DNA from: Polynucleobacter sp. AM-7D1
GTDB lineage: Bacteria > Pseudomonadota > Gammaproteobacteria > Burkholderiales > Burkholderiaceae
DNA: 64,000 bases
Direction: 5' to 3'
Assembly: GCF_018688455.1 (NCBI RefSeq)
Contig: NZ_CP061319.1
Span: 1,364,001 to 1,428,000 of the forward strand
How positions within the stretch are numbered: the stretch's first letter is position 1; every line of letters starts with the position of its first letter. This document shows, in pieces, positions 58,997 through 64,000 of this stretch. Position numbers and translations under genes: made by a program. Below the pieces are notes generated by a model that was not told the origin of the DNA, did no database searches, and saw only the letters and a program-made list of their open reading frames with translations.

Positions 58997-59659
58997 CTAA
59001 GCTATTTTCGATTGATACCAATCTAAAACCGTCTTAACAGCTTGATCTATCGATAATTCCGATGTTTCTAGCACCTTGGCTCCGTCTGCAACTAACAAAG
59101 GTGCGGCACCTCGACTACTGTCTCTGGCATCGCGCGCTTGTAAATCCTGCAGCAAGTCCTCTAGTTTAGCAGAAATTCCCTTAGCTATCAATTGCTTATA
59201 CCGACGTTCAGCTCTGGCTTCAGCGGTTGCAGTGAGAAAAACCTTCAAAGCTGCATCGGGAAATATGATGCTTGCCATGTCACGGCCATCGGCCACTAGA
59301 CCTGGAGAAGTCCTAAAACCATGCTGCACCCCAACCAAGGCCTGTCTAACCTCTGGATGCACTGCAATTGCAGATGCACGCAATCCAATCTCCTCAGTAC
59401 GAATAGCATCAGTGACATCTTCAGAATTGAGCAGAATTTGGCGATTTTTGAAGGAAATCACCAGTTTTTTAGCCAAAATACCCAGTTCTGAGCCATTTTT
59501 GGTATCAATCGATGCTTTTTGACTTCCCAGGGCAACCAGTCGATACAAGGCCCCGCTATCCAAATAATGAAAACCTAACTTTTCTGCCACCAAGGAGGCA
59601 ACCGTTCCCTTACCAGAGGCGGTAGGTCCATCAATCGCGATAACTGGAGGCAAGTTCAT
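58997..59659 (-). CDS. cmk: Cytidylate kinase
   Basis: Phosphorylates CMP and dCMP. The 220-residue protein opens with [21 protein letters not shown] (P-loop) and has YLDSGALYR and [23 protein letters not shown]. The ATG at 59659 is preferred to a TTG at 59668. It follows aroA closely and precedes rpsA, as in E. coli. Confidence 0.96.
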   Translation of the reverse strand: MNLPPVIAIDGPTASGKGTVASLVAEKLGFHYLDSGALYRLVALGSQKASIDTKNGSELGILAKKLVISFKNRQILLNSEDVTDAIRTEEIGLRASAIAVHPEVRQALVGVQHGFRTSPGLVADGRDMASIIFPDAALKVFLTATAEARAERRYKQLIAKGISAKLEDLLQDLQARDARDSSRGAAPLLVADGAKVLETSELSIDQAVKTVLDWYQSKIA

Positions 59660-59671
59660 CAACAGCAAGTT

Positions 59672-61000
59672 TTAGGAAACGACCTTTGCAAACTCAGCAA
59701 AGTAGGTGGGGAATGTTTTAGCAACACAATTAGGATCATTAATCTGTAGCGCATTAGGACCAAAAGCGGCCAATGAGAAACACATCGCCATGCGGTGGTC
59801 ATCATAAGTATCAATGCCCTCTGCAGGAGACTTCCAGTCAGCGAGTGACTGAGGGGCTTGCACCACGATGTAGTCAGCGCCCTCCTCAACGATAGCACCC
59901 ACTTTTTTCAACTCTTTTGCCATTGCAGCAATACGATCGGTTTCTTTCACGCGCCAACTGGCAATATTGTTTAAGCGAGTAGGGCCTTCAGCAAACAGTG
60001 CAGCAACAGCAAGCGTCATCGCCGCATCTGGAATTTCCGTGCAATCAATGGTGATCCCGTTGAGCTTGCCATTCGCATTTTTCACGCCAGCGACTTCAAT
60101 CCAATCTTCACCAGAAGAAATCTTAGCGCCCATTAATGCGAGTGCATCAGCAAAAGCAACATCACCTTGAATACTCTCGCTGCCCACACCTAAGACGCGC
60201 ACCGGTCCACCACCAATGGCGCCAAGCGCCAAGAAGTAAGAAGCAGATGATGCATCACCCTCAACCGATAAGGTGCCAGGGCTTTGATAGACTGCCTCAG
60301 AAGTCTTAGCAGGGATTACAAATGACTGCGCATGAGGACAATCTACTTTGACGCCAAAGCGTGCCATGAGCTTGAGTGTGATGTCGATATAAGGGCGAGA
60401 AATCAATTCACCAATCACTTCAATTCTGACGGGCTCTTTTGCTACCAAAGGCAAAGCCATCAACAAGGCTGTCAAGAATTGACTAGAGACATCACCGCGC
60501 ACCTTAACAACATCCTTGATCTCAATATCCGCAGCAAGAATCTTGATCGGTGGATAGCCTTCTTGTAATTCGTAATCAATCTTTGCGCCGACTTGTCGTA
60601 ATCCATCCACTAGATCCCGAATAGGACGTTCATGCATACGAGGCACACCAGATAAACGATAGTTGCCACCTTGCATTGCAAGTGCTGCTGTGAGCGGACG
60701 AATCGCTGTACCCGCATTACCCATAAAAAGATCTGCGTTTTGTATGGGGAACTTACCACCGCAACCTTCAACCACACAAACTTTGTCGGCATGATCGATT
60801 ACCGATAGGCCTAATTGGCGAAGCGCATTACGCATCACTTGCGTATCGTCAGCATCTAGTAAATTTTTAAGAGTTGTCGTGCCTTTAGAAAGCGCTGCCA
60901 ATAACAAGGCGCGATTAGAAATACTCTTAGAGCCTGGCAACACAATCGAGCCTTGAGCTCGCTTAAATGGACCAATCTGGATATCAGGCAAACCACTCAT
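59672..61000 (-). CDS. aroA: 3-phosphoshikimate 1-carboxyvinyltransferase (EPSP synthase)
   Basis: Sixth step of the shikimate pathway, joining PEP to shikimate 3-phosphate; the target class of glyphosate. The 442-residue protein has [34 protein letters not shown] and [18 protein letters not shown]. The segment [10 protein letters not shown] corresponds to the PEP-binding loop and has the sensitive-type Gly. The ATG at 61000 overlaps the tyrA stop (TGATG); an upstream TTG is rejected. Confidence 0.96.
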   Translation of the reverse strand: MSGLPDIQIGPFKRAQGSIVLPGSKSISNRALLLAALSKGTTTLKNLLDADDTQVMRNALRQLGLSVIDHADKVCVVEGCGGKFPIQNADLFMGNAGTAIRPLTAALAMQGGNYRLSGVPRMHERPIRDLVDGLRQVGAKIDYELQEGYPPIKILAADIEIKDVVKVRGDVSSQFLTALLMALPLVAKEPVRIEVIGELISRPYIDITLKLMARFGVKVDCPHAQSFVIPAKTSEAVYQSPGTLSVEGDASSASYFLALGAIGGGPVRVLGVGSESIQGDVAFADALALMGAKISSGEDWIEVAGVKNANGKLNGITIDCTEIPDAAMTLAVAALFAEGPTRLNNIASWRVKETDRIAAMAKELKKVGAIVEEGADYIVVQAPQSLADWKSPAEGIDTYDDHRMAMCFSLAAFGPNALQINDPNCVAKTFPTYFAEFAKVVS

Positions 61001-61881
61001 CAAAGTACATCCAAATCTTGACGCGCCTTACTTGCTTTATTAAATAATTTCTCTAAACCAGCACCATCATTTTCAGAAATCAACTTACGCATGTGATTGA
61101 CGATGAGTAGATATTGATCAAGCTCTTTCAGAACGGCCGTGCGATTACCCAAACAAATGTCGCGCCACATTTCCGGACTTGAAGCGGCGATGCGTGTGAA
61201 ATCCTTAAAACCTGCACCAACATGACTTAGCTTTTGATCAGCATCTTCTGAATTAACCACACTGGCCATTAATGCATAAGACAGAATATGTGGCAAATGA
61301 GAAACCGCTGCATAGATCGCATCATGCTGTACACAAGAAATCTTTTTCACTACAGAGCCAACCGACTGCCAGAAACCCTCAATGAGATCTGTATCTTGCG
61401 AGGAGTTTTCTTGTAACGGACAAAGAATCGTTTGTTTGCCCACAAATAAATCAGCTTTAGCAGCGCTCGCACCATGTTGCGCGCCACCCGCAATGGGATG
61501 TGCAGGAATAAATTGGCAAGCCTTTTTACCTAAGACTTCCTTGGCAGCCAAAATCACATCGCCTTTAGTGCTACCAGCATCTGTCAGCATGGTCCGAGAT
61601 TCTAAGTGTGGCTCGATGACTTCAAAAGTAGCACGCATTTGCGCAACGGGTACACACAAGACAATCACATCAGATTGTTTTGTTGCTTCAATTAAATCAA
61701 CCACTGCATCAATCGCGCCCATCTTGAGGGCTTGATCTAGATTCTGCGCACTGCGTCCAACACCCAAAACCTGATTAACGACGCCCGCCTTTTTAAGAGC
61801 CAAACCAAGGGATGCTCCAATCAAGCCAACACCAACAATGGTGACAGTACCGTAATTACTAGATGGATTAATGATGGCCAT
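61000..61881 (-). CDS. tyrA: Prephenate/arogenate dehydrogenase
   Basis: Oxidative decarboxylation of prephenate (or arogenate) towards tyrosine. The 293-residue protein shows [21 protein letters not shown] for NAD(P), the [12 protein letters not shown] block, [23 protein letters not shown] with the catalytic His, and [11 protein letters not shown]. No chorismate-mutase domain is fused, typical of this supraoperon. It overlaps aroA by one base. Confidence 0.95.
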   Translation of the reverse strand: MAIINPSSNYGTVTIVGVGLIGASLGLALKKAGVVNQVLGVGRSAQNLDQALKMGAIDAVVDLIEATKQSDVIVLCVPVAQMRATFEVIEPHLESRTMLTDAGSTKGDVILAAKEVLGKKACQFIPAHPIAGGAQHGASAAKADLFVGKQTILCPLQENSSQDTDLIEGFWQSVGSVVKKISCVQHDAIYAAVSHLPHILSYALMASVVNSEDADQKLSHVGAGFKDFTRIAASSPEMWRDICLGNRTAVLKELDQYLLIVNHMRKLISENDGAGLEKLFNKASKARQDLDVL

Positions 61882-61916
61882 TGGCTAATTCAGCTTATGT
61901 ATTTTTTATTGAATAA

Positions 61917-63044
61917 CTACTTCGCCAAAATATCTTTGAGTGCTGTGATAAAGGCGGCATTTTCTTCGGGCAAGCCGATAGAAATGCGCAACCATTGTGG
62001 CAAACCATAATTACCAACTGGGCGAACAATAATGCCGCGCTTTAGCAACTCCAGATTAATGCGAGCGCCAGCGCTATCGTCTTCACCCACCTTGACCAAC
62101 ACAAAATTGCCAGCCGATGGGAGATAAGTCAGGCCAAGTGCATCAAATGCTTCGGTGAGTTGAGTAAACCCAGCGCGATTGAGTTCAAAGCCTTGCTGCA
62201 AGAAAGTAGAATCCTGAAATGCAGCTATTGCTGCAGCTTGTGCAAGGCTATTCACATTAAATGGCTGACGAATGCGATTCAGTAAATCGGTCAAAGCGGG
62301 CTGGGCAACGCCATAACCAATACGTAAGCCTGCTAAACCATATGCCTTAGAAAAGCTACGAGACAAAATCATATTGGGGAAACGTTTCACCCAAGCAATT
62401 GCGTCATAGCGCTGCTCTGGAGTGAGGTACTCGTTATAAGCCTCATCCAAAACTACCACCACATGCGGCGGCAATGCGATCAAGAAATCCTCAATCTCTT
62501 TAGCACTTAAATAACTGCCAGTAGGATTATTAGGGTTGGCAACAAATACCAGCTTAGCTTTATCGCCCGCAGCTTTTACTGCTTGCAGCATCGCAGGCAA
62601 GTTATGGCCATACATTGCAGTAGCAGGCACTTCAATCGCCTTAGCACCAACAGCTTGTGTTGCCAGTGGATAAACTGCAAAAGCGTGTTTAGAGAAAATG
62701 ACTTCGTCGCCAGCCTGAGCAACTGCACGTGCAGCCAACTCCAAAATGTCATTACTACCGTTACCTAAAGTAATCCAATCTGTTGGTACACCTAAGCGTG
62801 CAGCCAAAACATTCTTGAGCTCAAACCCATTGGAGTCTGGGTAACGACCCAAGTCTGCTGCTGCTTTAAGCATTGCATCTTGCGCGGATTTCGGCATGCC
62901 CAATGGATTCTCATTGGAGGCGAGTTTCACAATCTTGTTTTCATCAAGACCGTATTCCCGTGCAACCTCACTGATAGGGCGTCCGCCGACATAAGGCGCT
63001 ATCGCATGAATATGCTTTAAACCGATATTAGATTTTGATGTCAT
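61917..63044 (-). CDS. hisC: Histidinol-phosphate aminotransferase (HisC/aromatic)
   Basis: PLP aminotransferase of 375 residues. NENPLGMP, GNGSNDILELAARA, the PNNPTG motif, VLDEAYNEY and the PLP Lys in SRSFSKAYGLAGLRIGYG are all visible. In the pheA-hisC-tyrA-aroA context this HisC paralogue often acts on aromatic amino acids (phenylalanine and tyrosine), as well as or instead of histidinol-phosphate. Start and pheA stop overlap by 4 bp. Confidence 0.92.
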   Translation of the reverse strand: MTSKSNIGLKHIHAIAPYVGGRPISEVAREYGLDENKIVKLASNENPLGMPKSAQDAMLKAAADLGRYPDSNGFELKNVLAARLGVPTDWITLGNGSNDILELAARAVAQAGDEVIFSKHAFAVYPLATQAVGAKAIEVPATAMYGHNLPAMLQAVKAAGDKAKLVFVANPNNPTGSYLSAKEIEDFLIALPPHVVVVLDEAYNEYLTPEQRYDAIAWVKRFPNMILSRSFSKAYGLAGLRIGYGVAQPALTDLLNRIRQPFNVNSLAQAAAIAAFQDSTFLQQGFELNRAGFTQLTEAFDALGLTYLPSAGNFVLVKVGEDDSAGARINLELLKRGIIVRPVGNYGLPQWLRISIGLPEENAAFITALKDILAK

Positions 63045-64000
63045 GCTGAGTGAGGATAGGAGCCAAGATTTTTATAAAAAGCGGCTGTTGTTTTTAACTC
63101 TTCTAATGCTTTGGCTACTTTTGCGTCTTGTACATGGCCAGCAACATCGATATAAAAGTGATACTCCCAAGTACCCTTGCGAGCAGGGCGTGACTCAAAG
63201 CGATTCATGGAAACACCATGCTTTGCCAGTGGCTCTAGCAAGCGATGTACTGCGCCAGGTTGGTTATCTACTGATAGGACTAAAGAGGTTTGATCAGCAC
63301 CAGTAGGCTGACACTCATAGGTGCCGACCACAACAAAACGTGTGCGGTTGTGTGGATCATCCTGAATCTGTGCAGCTACCGCCTGCAATCCATAAGCTTC
63401 TTGTGCGGGATCGCCAGCAATTGCCGCAAGCGTTGGGTCAATCGTGGCCATGCGCGCTGCCTCAGCGTTGCTGCTGACTGCCTGCCGCTTTAATTGTGGT
63501 GCATGTACGCTTAACCATTGTTGGCATTGAGCTAACGCTTGGGCATGCGCGCAAACAGTAGTTACGCCATCCAAATTTCCACTCTTAGTTAAGAGGTGAT
63601 GACGAATAGGTAGAACCACTTCGCCACTAATGCGCATTGGAGAATCCAAGAGCAAATCTAAGGTACGAGAGATGGCACCCTCGCTAGAGTTTTCTACAGG
63701 CACAACACCAAACTGCGCCGCACCCTTTTCTACCGCCTTAAATACTTCATCAAGGCTATTGCAAGGTAAGCCAGCAATCGAGTGGCCAAAATACGTTTGT
63801 GCCGCTTGCTCTGAAAATGTTCCCACTGGTCCGAGATAAGCAATCGTCTGACGGGCTTCTAAGGCGCGACAAGCTGACATCACCTCGCGCCAAATTGCAG
63901 CAATGCCATCGGGCAATAATGGGCCGCTACTAAGCTCTTGTAAGCGTGCGACAACCTGTCGCTCTCGCTCCGGCCTAAACACTGGCGATGAAAAGCCACC
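63041..64000 (-). CDS. pheA: Chorismate mutase/prephenate dehydratase (P-protein), 5' end beyond the window
   Basis: Bifunctional enzyme for phenylalanine synthesis. The frame stays open to the right edge with no stop, so the N-terminus is missing. The visible part holds the last 50 or so residues of the AroQ chorismate mutase domain (VFRPERERQVVARLQEL), the prephenate dehydratase domain (IAYLGPVGTFSEQAAQTYFG, then FGVVPVENSSEGAISRTLDLL, with TRFVVVG) and a C-terminal ACT domain (LVLSVDNQPGAVHRLLEPL and the ESRP segment). The GTG at 63982 falls inside the domain and is not the true start. Confidence 0.95.
   Translation of the reverse strand, partial: GGFSSPVFRPERERQVVARLQELSSGPLLPDGIAAIWREVMSACRALEARQTIAYLGPVGTFSEQAAQTYFGHSIAGLPCNSLDEVFKAVEKGAAQFGVVPVENSSEGAISRTLDLLLDSPMRISGEVVLPIRHHLLTKSGNLDGVTTVCAHAQALAQCQQWLSVHAPQLKRQAVSSNAEAARMATIDPTLAAIAGDPAQEAYGLQAVAAQIQDDPHNRTRFVVVGTYECQPTGADQTSLVLSVDNQPGAVHRLLEPLAKHGVSMNRFESRPARKGTWEYHFYIDVAGHVQDAKVAKALEELKTTAAFYKNLGSYPHSA

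Noticed and set aside
1..64000. CRISPR array, prophage, insertion sequence, toxin-antitoxin, tRNA or rRNA genes
   Set aside because: I looked through gaps and reading frames and saw no regularly spaced repeats, transposase or integrase motifs, or cloverleaf-like sequences; gene order is ordinary housekeeping.

Overview
The window is an ordinary, densely packed chromosomal segment of a betaproteobacterium in the Burkholderiaceae, most likely Polynucleobacter or a close freshwater relative. The evidence is gene order: efp/earP; the fatty-acid cluster yceD-rpmF-plsX-fabHDG-acpP-fabF running into mucD-lepA-lepB-rnc-era-recO-pdxJ-acpS-nagZ; rpsP-rimM-trmD-rplS; and pheA-hisC-tyrA-aroA-cmk-rpsA-ihfB-lapB-ugd-hldA-hldD. 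Moderate GC, short intergenic gaps and lean operons also fit. The assignment is from recognition of families and order, not from a search. I saw no rRNA, tRNA, insertion sequence, prophage, CRISPR array or integration scar.

Layout. Bases 1-1,631 hold the 3' part of earP and efp (EF-P and the enzyme that rhamnosylates its Arg32). From 17.1 kb back to 1.7 kb the minus strand carries fatty-acid and phospholipid synthesis, ribosome and membrane-protein biogenesis (lepA, lepB, era, rnc), DNA repair (recO), pyridoxal phosphate synthesis (pdxJ) and cell-wall recycling (nagZ). At 17.1-21.2 kb are maf, a tetrapyrrole-methylase family protein, an S49 peptidase, a phosphoglycolate-phosphatase-like HAD protein and rluC. 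At 21.3-24.3 kb is rne with a long, hairpin-rich leader. At 24.4-27.8 kb are molybdenum-cofactor genes (moaA-mobA-moeA) with a small membrane protein; mog lies apart at 34.3 kb. At 27.8-31.7 kb are a 2-hydroxyacid dehydrogenase, fdxA with a ferredoxin reductase, and thyA-folA. At 31.7-39.5 kb are an orphan TRAP solute-binding protein, pmbA, mog, orn, an M48 protease, rsgA, a CbiB-family membrane protein and a CoA-pyrophosphatase-type Nudix protein. At 39.5-41.8 kb is the ribosomal operon rpsP-rimM-trmD-rplS. Two small envelope proteins follow at 42.0-43.0 kb.

Bases 43.1-49.3 kb form an acyl-CoA catabolism block on the minus strand: a histone-deacetylase-family protein, an acyl-CoA synthetase, etfB, etfA and an acyl-CoA dehydrogenase. 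mltB, cysM and a ComEA-type helix-hairpin-helix protein lead to the envelope sugar genes (hldD, hldA, ugd, lapB), ihfB, rpsA and the aromatic amino-acid supraoperon. The window ends inside pheA.

The most interesting points are modest: a structured rne leader of about 380 nt; the sigma-E module absent from its usual place between fabF and mucD; a deacetylase gene next to an acyl-CoA synthetase carrying the acetylation-type lysine motif; -10-like boxes so close to start codons that leaderless mRNAs are possible; and a 56-bp convergent coding overlap of rsgA with a CbiB-family gene. I found no convincing previously undescribed multi-gene system.
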